Shown here: piece after piece, positions 16,704 through 25,515 of the stretch | How positions within the stretch are numbered: the first letter of the stretch is position 1 | How the letters are laid out: the number at the start of each line of letters is the position of its first letter | Assembly: GCF_047601505.1 (NCBI RefSeq) | Contig: NZ_JASGJD010000001.1 | Span: 2,232,001-2,296,000, forward strand | Length of the DNA: 64,000 bases | DNA from: Cloacibacterium sp047601505 | Lineage (GTDB): Bacteria; Bacteroidota; Bacteroidia; Flavobacteriales; Weeksellaceae | Direction of reading: 5' to 3' | The notes under the pieces: generated by a model | The model's input: only the letters and a program-made list of their open reading frames with translations | Told to the model about the DNA's origin: nothing | The model's database searches: none | Program-made: the position numbers and the translations under genes

Positions 16704-18491
16704 ATGAGACCAATTTTTAAAATTTTCTTCATTACTTTAATATTGCTGTTGAATATTGAAAAAATATTTGCACAAAACAGTTCAGAATTGAATTATTCTT
16801 ATGAAGAAATTGAAAAAAAAATTGACGAATCTCACAATTCTGAAAAAGAAATGTGGAAATGGATAAATCTATATATTAAAAAATCAAAACTTAATAAGAA
16901 TGATGAAACTCTTTTATACGCATATAGAGTTGCTAGTAATTCTTGTAATTATCCTAAAAATTTCATTTATGCTGATAGTACTTTGACTGTTGCAAAAAAA
17001 TCAAATGATAATAAATTACTTAGTTATGCATTTATAAACAGAGGAAGTTTGTATATGAGTGTAGAAAAGTATAAAAAATCTTTAGACGATATCCTCATAG
17101 CAAACAGACTATCAGAGAAATCTGGTGATCAATATACCTTTAATAAAACAAAATATCTTATTGCACAAAATAAAATTTATCTTGGATTATATGAAGATGC
17201 TAACATTGAATTAAAATCATGTTTAGAATTTTTTGAAAAAAAGCTAAGTCTTGGTGATGAATTAGGGAAAAGTTATTCTATGTATTATTTATACTCTATG
17301 ATGAGCTATCTTGATACCAACACAAAAATTGGAAAACAAAATGAAAATAAAGCCCTAATAGATGAAGTTTTAAAATATATCAAAAATAATAAGCTAGAGC
17401 AATATACTCCTTATTTTATATCTATACAAGGAACCGATGCTTTTTACAGAAAAGATTATAAAACAGCAATAGAAAAACTCACAAGGTCATTAACATCATA
17501 TAATGACCAATGGCCCCACAATACAGATATCTATTACCTAGGTTTATCTTTTTGGCATACGGGTAGGAAAAAAGTTGCTATAAAGTATTTAGAAGAAATT
17601 GATAATGAGTACAATAAAACAAAAAAATTAAATCCTAATTTTAGAACGGCTTATGAAATTTTAATAAAATATAATGATTCTATTGGCAATACTACAAAAC
17701 AATTAGAATATATTAATAAACTAATGGCTCTAGATAAGTCTTATGAAAAAAACTACAAATATTTATATACTAGAATCAATAAAGAATATGATAATCAAAA
17801 GCTTATAGATGAGAAAAATAAGATTGAAAAGTCTCTTAAAACTCAAAAAATCACCAATATCTTTTTATTCTTTGTTAGTATAGCCATTATTGGACTTATC
17901 GTACTAAGATACAAGAAATTACAAAAAACATATAAAGCAAGATTTGAAGAGATATTAGCTCAAAATCAGACCAAAAAAGTTGAACATAAAATTGATGAAG
18001 AGAAGGTTATTGCTATAAAAACAACGGATAAAAAAGCAGATGAAGAGATTTTAGAAAACAATGAAATCTCAGCAGAACAAACTTTCGATTACAATTTTTA
18101 CAACAAAATACCTGGTTTAAATCCAATTTTTGTAGAAAATATTCTCAATCAACTCGAAGAATTCGAGAATGACAATAAATTCTTAGATACTCAAATTTCT
18201 CAAAGACTTTTAAGTGAAAATCTTAGTACTAATGCAACTTATTTATCAAAAATAATCAACATTTACAAAGGCAAGACATTCAATATTTACATTAATGATT
18301 TAAGATTAGATTATATTATAGAATTCCTTAAGAATGATGTGAAATATCTAAATATGGATGTAAAAGAGCTTGCCAGATTATCTGGATTTAATAATACCGA
18401 AAACTTTTCGGATAATTTCCAGAGAAAATTCAAAATTAAACCTTCTTACTTTATTAAAATGATGAAGGAAAATCTTAATTCTAATCCATAA
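16704..18491 (+). CDS. Membrane-bound TPR / AraC-type HTH regulator 1
   Basis: 595 residues. A signal sequence or first membrane helix (about 1-23, ending IFAQ) leads a periplasmic helical repeat region of TPR type (about 60-375). A transmembrane helix lies at about 384-401, followed by a charged coiled linker and a C-terminal AraC/HTH_18 DNA-binding domain (about 490-590) with TYLSKIINIYKGKTF and FSDNFQRKFKIKPSYF. The topology puts a periplasmic sensor on one side and DNA binding on the other. It is the most diverged of three tandem paralogues, yet its last 25 codons and downstream spacer nearly match those of gene 2. The N-terminus differs from genes 2 and 3. Confidence 0.85.
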   Translation: MRPIFKIFFITLILLLNIEKIFAQNSSELNYSYEEIEKKIDESHNSEKEMWKWINLYIKKSKLNKNDETLLYAYRVASNSCNYPKNFIYADSTLTVAKKSNDNKLLSYAFINRGSLYMSVEKYKKSLDDILIANRLSEKSGDQYTFNKTKYLIAQNKIYLGLYEDANIELKSCLEFFEKKLSLGDELGKSYSMYYLYSMMSYLDTNTKIGKQNENKALIDEVLKYIKNNKLEQYTPYFISIQGTDAFYRKDYKTAIEKLTRSLTSYNDQWPHNTDIYYLGLSFWHTGRKKVAIKYLEEIDNEYNKTKKLNPNFRTAYEILIKYNDSIGNTTKQLEYINKLMALDKSYEKNYKYLYTRINKEYDNQKLIDEKNKIEKSLKTQKITNIFLFFVSIAIIGLIVLRYKKLQKTYKARFEEILAQNQTKKVEHKIDEEKVIAIKTTDKKADEEILENNEISAEQTFDYNFYNKIPGLNPIFVENILNQLEEFENDNKFLDTQISQRLLSENLSTNATYLSKIINIYKGKTFNIYINDLRLDYIIEFLKNDVKYLNMDVKELARLSGFNNTENFSDNFQRKFKIKPSYFIKMMKENLNSNP

Positions 18492-18496
18492 AAAAA

Positions 18497-18525
18497 CTCC
18501 AGTAACTCGTACTGAAGCATTTTTA
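18497..18525 (+). terminator. Short hairpin with T-tract after regulator gene 1
   Basis: CAGTA (18500-18504) pairs with TACTG (18510-18514), with two further outer pairs, followed by CATTTTT. Weak stem; repeated after gene 2. Confidence 0.45.
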
Positions 18526-18628
18526 AGACTTACTTTTTTTGAAGAATAGATAATTTTTAATGGTTATTTTTTACCTCTCTATTTGATTACAAAAATATCT
18601 AATCATGTTATACATTCCTATTTTCAGA

Positions 18629-18670
18629 ACGGGGAATTTATGAGAATCAACCGGTATTTTGTAAAAAATC
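18629..18670 (+). promoter_or_regulatory. Pair of 21-bp direct repeats upstream of regulator gene 2
   Basis: Units start at 18629 (ACGGGGAATTTATGAGAATC) and 18650 (ACCGGTATTTTGTAAAAAAT), sharing the pattern AC.GG.A.TTT.T.A.AA. They resemble the units before gene 1 and lie just upstream of the -33 region of the TAAATTTG box, an activator position. Confidence 0.5.
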
Positions 18671-18695
18671 ATGTTTTTAAATGAAAATTTCGTTT

Positions 18696-18703
18696 TAAAT
18701 TTG
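18696..18703 (+). promoter_or_regulatory. TAnnTTTG -7 box for regulator gene 2
   Basis: TAAATTTG, 24 bases before the ATG at 18728. Confidence 0.55.
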
Positions 18704-18727
18704 TGGTAAATCAAACTAAAACCGAAA

Positions 18728-20464
18728 ATGTTTTACAAAAATATAATTATCAACACTTTATATATTTACCTTCTTTTCATTCCTTTTAATTTAAACTTAA
18801 AAGCTCAAAATGTAGATTATGAGAAATTAAGTTTAGATGAATTAGACAATGGTGAATTTAGTTTTAATGACAAAAAAACTGGAGAAAATTTTTGTAAAAT
18901 TTATATAAAAAAAGCTAAAAAAGAAAATAACATAGAGGCTCTTTTTCGAGCTTATAAAACTGCAGCTTATTACGTCTCACAATCTGAAAGTTTTAAATAT
19001 ATAGATAGTACAATTATTATAGCAAAAAAAATCAATAAACCTATATTTCTAGCTAATGCTTTTCTTGCAAGTTCAAATATAAAAGACATTAATTATAGTA
19101 GTTCCATAGGAATTAAAGACTTATTATTGGCTTATAAATATTCTCAAAAAACAGATGATAATTATCTAAAGAACAAAATTTTATATAATTTAGCATCACA
19201 AGACATTTATATTGGCAATTATATTGAAGCAAAAGAAAAATTATTAATTTCTAAAAAATATTTTGAAGAAAACTTTAATAGAAAAAAAACAGGAAAAGAT
19301 TATCCGATGATGTTTTTTTATTCTACAGTGTTATTAATTGATGTTAATAATTCTTTAGGAAAACAATCAGAAAATTCTGATTTGTATCAAGATGCATATA
19401 AAAAAATTAAACTAAATAAAAATTTTCAAGTATATAAACCCTATTTTTTTTATTGTGAAGGAGTTGGTGCTTACAAAAATAGAAATTGTCATCTTGCAAT
19501 TATTAAACTGAATGAAGCCTTAAAAAACAACAACGATTCATTTAATCATTTTGCGGAAGTTTATTATCTCGGTCTTACTTATTGGAAACTCAATCAAAAA
19601 GAAAAAGCAATTAATTATTTTTTAAAGCTTGATAAAGATTACTATAAAGAAAAGCGACAAGACCCGAAATTTAGACCAGCTTATGAACTTTTGATTCAGT
19701 ATTATAAAGAGAAAGGAAATACGGAAAAACAATTAAAATACATTAATAAACTTTTGTTTCTAGACCATTCTTACGAGAAAAATTACAAATACCTTTTTGC
19801 AAAAATTAATAAAGAATATACTTCGGAGAAACTGATCCAAGAAAAAAAAGATATTGAAAACTCTCTGAATTTTCATAAAATATTTATAATTTTCATTATT
19901 ATTCTTAGTTTTTCTATTGTTATTTTCATTTTTTACAGATATACTAAAATTCAAAAAAAATATAAACAAAGATTTAGAAAAATTTTAGTTGAGAAAAAGC
20001 AAAATAAACCTATAGAAAAAAATGTTTTTAAAGAAAACACTCAAACAAATCCAGCTCAAAATACCTTATTGTATAGCAAAATAGCAGGATTAAGCGCTTC
20101 TACAATAGCTTCTATACTCAATAAACTAGAGGTTTTTGAAAGTGAAAATCAATTTCTAAATCCAAAAATAACACAAAAAACACTAAGCGAAGAACTAAAA
20201 ACTAATCCTTCCTATCTTTCTAAAATCATCAATGTTTATAAAGAAAAAAAATTCACTCAATATATCAATGATTTGAGGTTAGATTACATTCTTGAAAGAC
20301 TAAAAACAGATGAAGATTTGCTACAAATTGATGTAAAAGAAATTGCAAACGAAGCTGGTTTTTCGAGTGCTGAGAGTTTTTCGGATAATTTCCAGAGAAA
20401 ATTCCAAATTAAACCTTCTTACTTTATAAAAATGATGAAGGAAAATCTTAATTCTAATCCATAA
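18728..20464 (+). CDS. Membrane-bound TPR / AraC-type HTH regulator 2
   Basis: 578 residues with the same plan as regulator 1: signal sequence (about 1-26, LKAQ), TPR-like region (about 60-370), transmembrane helix (about 384-403, IIFIIILSFSIVIFIFYRY), linker, and HTH_18 domain (about 470-573) with SYLSKIINVYKEKKF and ESFSDNFQRKFQIKPSYF. It is closely related to regulator 3: the first 40 residues and the last 130 are nearly the same, while the sensor region differs more. The repeat-box promoter copy precedes it. The ligand is unknown. Confidence 0.85.
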   Translation: MFYKNIIINTLYIYLLFIPFNLNLKAQNVDYEKLSLDELDNGEFSFNDKKTGENFCKIYIKKAKKENNIEALFRAYKTAAYYVSQSESFKYIDSTIIIAKKINKPIFLANAFLASSNIKDINYSSSIGIKDLLLAYKYSQKTDDNYLKNKILYNLASQDIYIGNYIEAKEKLLISKKYFEENFNRKKTGKDYPMMFFYSTVLLIDVNNSLGKQSENSDLYQDAYKKIKLNKNFQVYKPYFFYCEGVGAYKNRNCHLAIIKLNEALKNNNDSFNHFAEVYYLGLTYWKLNQKEKAINYFLKLDKDYYKEKRQDPKFRPAYELLIQYYKEKGNTEKQLKYINKLLFLDHSYEKNYKYLFAKINKEYTSEKLIQEKKDIENSLNFHKIFIIFIIILSFSIVIFIFYRYTKIQKKYKQRFRKILVEKKQNKPIEKNVFKENTQTNPAQNTLLYSKIAGLSASTIASILNKLEVFESENQFLNPKITQKTLSEELKTNPSYLSKIINVYKEKKFTQYINDLRLDYILERLKTDEDLLQIDVKEIANEAGFSSAESFSDNFQRKFQIKPSYFIKMMKENLNSNP

Positions 20465-20470
20465 AAAAAA

Positions 20471-20499
20471 CTCCAGTAACTCGTACTGAAGCATTTTTA
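20471..20499 (+). terminator. Short hairpin with T-tract after regulator gene 2
   Basis: Copy of the CAGTA/TACTG hairpin with downstream CATTTTT seen after gene 1. Confidence 0.45.
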
Positions 20500-20603
20500 A
20501 GACTTACTTTTTTTGAAGAATAGATAATTTTTAATGGTTATTTTTTTACCTCTCTATTTGATTACAAAAGTATCTAATCATGTTATACATTCCTATTTTC
20601 AGA

Positions 20604-20645
20604 ACGGGGAATTTATGAGAATCGACCGGTATTTTGTAAAAAATC
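20604..20645 (+). promoter_or_regulatory. Pair of 21-bp direct repeats upstream of regulator gene 3
   Basis: Units at 20604 (ACGGGG...) and 20625 (ACCGGTATTTTGTAAAA), 21 bases apart, with the same 78-base distance from the second unit to the ATG as in gene 2. Confidence 0.5.
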
Positions 20646-20670
20646 ATGTTTTTATATGAAAATTTCGTTA

Positions 20671-20678
20671 TAAATTTG
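20671..20678 (+). promoter_or_regulatory. TAnnTTTG -7 box for regulator gene 3
   Basis: TAAATTTG, 24 bases before the ATG at 20703. Confidence 0.55.
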
Positions 20679-20702
20679 TGGTAAATCAAACTAAAACCGA
20701 AA

Positions 20703-22475
20703 ATGTTTTACAAAAATATAATTATCAACACTTTATATATTTTCCTTTTTTTTATTTCTTTTAATTTAAGTTTAAAAGCTCAAAATGTAGATTATGAGAA
20801 ATTAAGTTTAAATGAACTTGAAGAAAGTTTTGCCCAGATTCATGACAATCCTACTGGTGAAAAAGTATGCAATATATTTATTAGAAAAGCAAAAAAAGAA
20901 AATAATATTGAAGCACTGTTTAGAGCTTATAAACTTGCTGCTTTTTTTACTAAAAATCCTAAAAATATTAAATATGCAGATAGTACTTTAACTATAGCTA
21001 AAAAAATTAACAAACCTTATTTTCTTACGAATGCTTTTTTATGCAGTAGTAATATAAAAGACATAAATACTAATTCATCTGAAGGATTTAAAGATTTATT
21101 ATTAGCATACAAGTACTCTCAAAAAACAGATGATAACTATCTAAAGAACAAAATTCTTTATAGTTTAGCATCACAAGAAGTTTATATTGGCAATTATATT
21201 GAAGCAAAAGAAAAATTATTAATTTCTAAAAATTATTTTTCTAAAAATTTTGACAAAAAGGAAGTTGGAAAAGATTATCCAATGATGTATTTTTATTCTG
21301 CGGTGTTATTAATTATTACTAATAATTCTTTAGAAAAACAATCTGAAAATTCTGATTTGTATCAAGATGCCTATAAAAAAATTAAACTAAATAAAAACTT
21401 TCAAGTATATAAACCCTATTATTTATCTTGTGAAGGAGTTGATGCTTACAAAAATAAAAATTATCAACTTGCCATTTCTAAATTAAACGAAGCCATTAAT
21501 AACTACAACGACCAATTTAAACATTTTGCGGAAATTTATTATTTAGGTCTTACTTATTGGAAACTCAATCAAAAAGAAAAAGCAATAAATTATTTTTTTA
21601 AACTCGATAAAGATTACTACAAAGATAAAAATCAAGATCCTCAATACAGACCAGCTTATGAACTATTGATTCAGTATTATAAAGAAAAAGGAAATACGGA
21701 AAAACAATTAGAATACATTAATAAACTTTTGTTTCTAGACCGTTCTTACGAGAAAAATTACAAATACCTTTTTGCGAAAATTAACAAAGAATATACATCT
21801 GAGAAACTAATCCAAGAAAAAAATGACATTGAAAACTCTCTAAATTCCCATAAAATATTCATAATTTTCATTATTATTCTTAGTTTTTCTATTGTTAGTT
21901 TCGTTTTTTACCGATATACTAAAATTCAAAAAGAATATAAACAAAGATTTAGAGAAATTTTAGTTGAGAAAAATCAAAATAAAACTATTGAAAAAAATGT
22001 TTTTAAAGAAAACACTCAAACAAATCCAGCCCAAAATACCTTATTGTACAGCAAAATATCTGGATTAAGCGCTTCTACAATAGATTCTATACTCAATAAA
22101 CTAGAGGTTTTTGAAAGTGAAAATCAATTTCTAAATCCAAAAATAACACAAAAAACACTAAGCGAAGAACTAAAAACTAATCCTTCCTATCTTTCTAAAA
22201 TCATCAACGTATATAAAGAGAAAAATTTCACTCAATATATTAATGATTTGAGGTTAGATTACATTCTGGAAAGATTGAAAACAGATGAAGATTTACTACA
22301 AATTGATGTAAAAGAAATTGCAAACGAAGCTGGATTTTCGAGCGCTGAGAGTTTTTCGGATAATTTCCAAAGAAAATTCCAAATTAAACCGTCTTACTTT
22401 ATTAAAATGATGAAGGAAAATCTTAAAACTTCCTCTCAATCACATAATCCAACATCAGATTTAGAGAATGTTTAG
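20703..22475 (+). CDS. Membrane-bound TPR / AraC-type HTH regulator 3
   Basis: 590 residues, same architecture as its two upstream neighbours: signal sequence (ending LKAQ), TPR-like region, transmembrane helix (about 385-404) and HTH_18 domain (about 470-573). It differs at the end: where the others stop with NLNSNP, this one reads NLKTSSQSHNPTSDLENV, and the last 53 bases overlap the 3' end of the convergent polyprenyl synthase gene. The tail is therefore the antisense of that coding sequence, marking the right edge of the duplicated block. No terminator separates the two convergent genes. Confidence 0.85.
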   Translation: MFYKNIIINTLYIFLFFISFNLSLKAQNVDYEKLSLNELEESFAQIHDNPTGEKVCNIFIRKAKKENNIEALFRAYKLAAFFTKNPKNIKYADSTLTIAKKINKPYFLTNAFLCSSNIKDINTNSSEGFKDLLLAYKYSQKTDDNYLKNKILYSLASQEVYIGNYIEAKEKLLISKNYFSKNFDKKEVGKDYPMMYFYSAVLLIITNNSLEKQSENSDLYQDAYKKIKLNKNFQVYKPYYLSCEGVDAYKNKNYQLAISKLNEAINNYNDQFKHFAEIYYLGLTYWKLNQKEKAINYFFKLDKDYYKDKNQDPQYRPAYELLIQYYKEKGNTEKQLEYINKLLFLDRSYEKNYKYLFAKINKEYTSEKLIQEKNDIENSLNSHKIFIIFIIILSFSIVSFVFYRYTKIQKEYKQRFREILVEKNQNKTIEKNVFKENTQTNPAQNTLLYSKISGLSASTIDSILNKLEVFESENQFLNPKITQKTLSEELKTNPSYLSKIINVYKEKNFTQYINDLRLDYILERLKTDEDLLQIDVKEIANEAGFSSAESFSDNFQRKFQIKPSYFIKMMKENLKTSSQSHNPTSDLENV

Positions 22476-23400
22476 CCTCAGAATCTGGAAATTCAGCAAG
22501 AATATCTTTTGCTTTTTGTTGAAAATCTTTCATCACACCAATTGCATAATCTAAACCGCCAGATTTTTTCACAAATTCTATAAGTTCTTTTACTCGTTTT
22601 TGATCGTTGTTGTATCTTTTAATGGTGTTAAAAAAGTATTTTCTATCAATTTCTTTTGCTGTTTTTAAAGTATAAATCAACGGCAAAGTCATTTTTTGTT
22701 CTTTAATATCAATACCAACCGGTTTTCCGATTATATTTTTAGAAAGATAATCGAACAAATCGTCTTTTATTTGAAATGCAATTCCTGTATAAGTACCAAA
22801 ATCTTGCATTTTTTTCGCTAATTTTTCGTCAGCTCCATTAGATAAAACTCCTATTTCGCAACAAGCAGCAATTAAAGTAGCGGTTTTCTGACGAATAATT
22901 TCGTAGTAAACATCTTCTGTAATATCTAATTTTCTTGCTTTCTCTAATTGTAAAAGTTCACCTTCAGACATTTCTCTGATGGTTCTTGCAATTACAGAAA
23001 GTAAGTCGTAATCTTGATGGTCTGTAGAAAGTAAAACAGATTTAGAAAGTAAATAATCTCCAACTAAAACAGCAATTTTATTCTTCCACAATGCATTGAT
23101 TGAAAAAAAGTTTCGTCTTTTAAAACTTTCGTCCACTACATCGTCATGTACTAAAGTAGCTGTATGAATCAACTCAATCATAGAGGCTCCTCTATACGTT
23201 TTTTCATTAACCTCTCCTATTAATTTTGAAGTTAAAAAAACAAACATAGGACGCATTTGTTTTCCTTTTGTAGTTACGATAAAACGAGTAACCTTATCTA
23301 GCAAAGGAACTTTACTCTGCATAGATTCGTAAAACTTTTGTTCAAAAAGTTTCATCTCCTCGTTAATAGGCTTCTTAATTTCTTCTACGATGTTTGACAC
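22423..23400 (-). CDS. Polyprenyl (octaprenyl-type) diphosphate synthase
   Basis: 325 residues of the all-trans isoprenyl diphosphate synthase family. It elongates farnesyl or geranylgeranyl diphosphate with IPP to make the menaquinone side chain. The first Asp-rich motif is DDVVD (86-90) in LVHDDVVDES and the second is DDLFD (213-217) in FQIKDDLFD; GKQMRP (46-51) binds IPP. Small residues before the first motif (IHTA) fit a long-chain enzyme. Its 3' end overlaps the third regulator gene in the opposite direction. A TATATTTG box lies 42 bases upstream of the start. Confidence 0.93.
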   Translation of the reverse strand: MSNIVEEIKKPINEEMKLFEQKFYESMQSKVPLLDKVTRFIVTTKGKQMRPMFVFLTSKLIGEVNEKTYRGASMIELIHTATLVHDDVVDESFKRRNFFSINALWKNKIAVLVGDYLLSKSVLLSTDHQDYDLLSVIARTIREMSEGELLQLEKARKLDITEDVYYEIIRQKTATLIAACCEIGVLSNGADEKLAKKMQDFGTYTGIAFQIKDDLFDYLSKNIIGKPVGIDIKEQKMTLPLIYTLKTAKEIDRKYFFNTIKRYNNDQKRVKELIEFVKKSGGLDYAIGVMKDFQQKAKDILAEFPDSEAKHSLNLMLDYVIERKF

Positions 23401-23442
23401 GCTCTAAATATGAATAAAAATGTTGTTAGATTAAAAATCTCA

Positions 23443-23450
23443 CAAATATA
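23443..23450 (-). promoter_or_regulatory. TAnnTTTG -7 box for the polyprenyl synthase gene
   Basis: TATATTTG on the minus strand, 42 bases upstream of the ATG. Confidence 0.45.
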
Positions 23451-23497
23451 ATTATTTAAAATTACTCTCACCTTATCCTATGTTAGCAATAGAAAAA

Positions 23498-24382
23498 TTA
23501 TTTCAATTTTTCAAAAGGAATAAAGTATAAATTTTGTTTGGCAATAAAAATAAATTTGGCAAAGCTTTCGTTTGAAATGTAAATTCCATCATTATTTACG
23601 GCAATTCCTTCAACTTGTCCAACTGTAAAAGCCGAACCCAATTTATATTTTTTTGTAGGTTGATTAAAGAAAAGTTCTTCAGAATTTTTCTCAAAAATCA
23701 TTAAAAATACTTTTGCTTTTTTGGTGTAACCTACTACGTAAAGCTTTCCATCAAAATAAGAAGCATCTGTAGCTACAAAACCTATATGAAATGTTTCTAT
23801 CTTTTTAATTGATTGATTTTCAGTATAATCAACATCTAAAGTATAATGTGAAATATCTTTTGAAGCCCATTCTTTGGTAAAAATATGAATTTTACCATCC
23901 AGAAAAATCATAGATTCTGCATCGAAATTATGATTTAAATAAACTGGTGAAAAATCTTTTTGGTCAGAATAATTGAATTTTACCGCACTATCTTCCGGCG
24001 AAACCCTTTCAGAGTTCAAAACTCTGAAAGGGTTGGTTTTATAAATTACCAAATCTTTTCTTTTTCCGCCATTATTACCAAAATCGCCAATGTAAAGATG
24101 TTCGCCATCGTTCGTAATAGCTTCCCAATCTTTATTTAGAAAATTAGTTTGAATTTTTTTTAGAATTTTACCTGAATTTTTATCAATTTCGAAAATCTCG
24201 TTGGTATTTCCGCTATCATTGAAGGTGTAGAGTTTGTCTTTAAGAAAAGTAAGTCCGGAAGTTTCCTTCAAAGAATCTGAAAGTACGGCAATTTTATATT
24301 TTCTAAGAGGTAATTTTTCTGTTTTTTGAGAAAAAGAAAAAAGAGAAGTTAATAAAGAAAGAAAAATGAATAAATTTTTCAT
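23498..24382 (-). CDS. Exported beta-propeller-like protein of unknown function
   Basis: 294 residues from the ATG that begins a signal peptide (MKNLFIFLSLLTSLFSFSQ); a longer frame reading into rlmN was rejected because it lacks a signal. The mature chain repeats short strands typical of a six-bladed propeller (ETSGLTFLKDKLYTFND, WEAITNDGEHLYIGD, VEGIAVNNDGIYIS), like the SdiA-regulated or esterase-like secreted proteins. It starts 7 bases after the rlmN stop, so it is probably translated from the same mRNA. The codons for NPFRVLNSERV are made by an inserted palindromic element. Confidence 0.7.
   Translation of the reverse strand: MKNLFIFLSLLTSLFSFSQKTEKLPLRKYKIAVLSDSLKETSGLTFLKDKLYTFNDSGNTNEIFEIDKNSGKILKKIQTNFLNKDWEAITNDGEHLYIGDFGNNGGKRKDLVIYKTNPFRVLNSERVSPEDSAVKFNYSDQKDFSPVYLNHNFDAESMIFLDGKIHIFTKEWASKDISHYTLDVDYTENQSIKKIETFHIGFVATDASYFDGKLYVVGYTKKAKVFLMIFEKNSEELFFNQPTKKYKLGSAFTVGQVEGIAVNNDGIYISNESFAKFIFIAKQNLYFIPFEKLK
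24002..24034. repeat. Palindromic repeat element inside a coding sequence
   Basis: Perfect 15-bp arms AACCCTTTCAGAGTT (24002-24016) and its complement (24020-24034) with a 3-base loop. The 33-base length keeps the host reading frame (11 codons). I recall similar AACCCTTTCAGAGTTT palindromes dispersed in Bacteroidota genomes; copy number must be checked. Confidence 0.75.
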
Positions 24383-24389
24383 AAAGTCT

Positions 24390-25427
24390 CTATTCACCAG
24401 AATTTTTATTTGCCAATTGTCCACAGGCAGCATCAATATCTCCACCTCTACTTCTTCTCATCAAAGCAGTAATTCCTGCTTTTTCTAATTCGCGAACATA
24501 TTTTTCTTCTGCTTCAACACTTCTATGGTCGAATTTTCCTTCACCAATCGGGTTGTATTGAATTAAATTCACTTTACAAGGAACTTGTTTACAATATTTA
24601 ATTAGCGCTTTAATATCTTCATCACCATCGTTAATTCCTTTCCAAACGCAATATTCAAAAGTAATTCTATTGCCAGTTTTTTCGTACCAATATTGCATTG
24701 CATCCATAATTTCGGTTAAAGGAAATTTGGTAGAAAAAGGCATTATTTCGTTTCTTTTATGCTCAATTGCCGAATGAAGAGAAAGTGCTAATTTCACTTT
24801 AAGATTTTCATCAGCCAACATTTTCATCATTTTAGGAATACCAGAAGTAGAAACGGTAATTCTTCGTGGAGACATTCCCAAACCATCTTCTTCTGTAATT
24901 TTTTTGATAGCATCTACTACGTTTTTATAGTTCATCATAGGCTCTCCCATTCCCATAAAAACGATGTTAGACAAAGGTCTGGCAAAATATAATTTGCTTT
25001 GTTTATCAATAAGAGCAACTTGGTCTACAATTTCGGCAACTTCCAGATTTCTCATTCTTTTGAGTTTGGCAGTAGCACAAAATTCGCAGTTCAAACTACA
25101 ACCAACCTGCGAAGAAACACAAGCTGTAGTTCTAGATTCTGTAGGGATAAGAACAGATTCTACCAACAATCCATCATGAAGTTTCACACCATTTTTGATA
25201 GTTCCATCTGTTGATTTTTGTAATAAATCTACAGAAATAGGATTAATGGTAAATTCTTTAGAAATTTTTTCTCTCAAATCTTTAGAAAGATTAGTCATTT
25301 CATCAATAGAATGTAGATTTTTACTCCACAACCAATCGTAAACTTGTTTCGCACGGAAAGGCTTTTCGCCAAGAGTAACGAAATATTCTTTGAGTTGTTC
25401 TAAAGTTAATGTTCTGATGTCTTTCAT
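24390..25427 (-). CDS. rlmN: 23S rRNA (adenine-C2)-methyltransferase RlmN
   Basis: 345 residues, usual length. Radical SAM enzyme that methylates C2 of A2503 in 23S rRNA and A37 of some tRNAs. The iron-sulfur cysteines are C110, C114 and C117 in GCSLNCEFCATAK. GEPMMN and the C-terminal MRRSRGGDIDAACGQL, with the mechanistic second cysteine, are clear. The N-terminal helical domain (about 1-80) is complete. Downstream of queA on the same strand with an 88-base gap; the propeller protein follows. Confidence 0.96.
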   Translation of the reverse strand: MKDIRTLTLEQLKEYFVTLGEKPFRAKQVYDWLWSKNLHSIDEMTNLSKDLREKISKEFTINPISVDLLQKSTDGTIKNGVKLHDGLLVESVLIPTESRTTACVSSQVGCSLNCEFCATAKLKRMRNLEVAEIVDQVALIDKQSKLYFARPLSNIVFMGMGEPMMNYKNVVDAIKKITEEDGLGMSPRRITVSTSGIPKMMKMLADENLKVKLALSLHSAIEHKRNEIMPFSTKFPLTEIMDAMQYWYEKTGNRITFEYCVWKGINDGDEDIKALIKYCKQVPCKVNLIQYNPIGEGKFDHRSVEAEEKYVRELEKAGITALMRRSRGGDIDAACGQLANKNSGE

Positions 25428-25515
25428 TAATTGTTAGATGATGGATGCTTGATGATGGAAGAAAAATTGGGTATTGAATTAAAAACTTCTAACACCCAAC
25501 TTCCAGCTTCCAGCT

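Larger units (their letters stand above)
18411..18840 (+). repeat. Long direct repeat, copy A
   Basis: About 430 bases covering the end of regulator gene 1, the whole spacer and the start of gene 2. Copy B is at 20384-20815, an offset of 1973-1975 bases, with scattered substitutions and small indels. Confidence 0.9.
20384..20815 (+). repeat. Long direct repeat, copy B
   Basis: Second copy of the 430-base block, spanning the end of regulator gene 2, the spacer and the start of gene 3. Near-identity of non-coding DNA points to recent duplication or gene conversion. Confidence 0.9.

Noticed and set aside
18411..20815. CRISPR-like array because of repeated spacers
   Set aside because: Only two long copies exist, with genes between them; it is a gene duplication.
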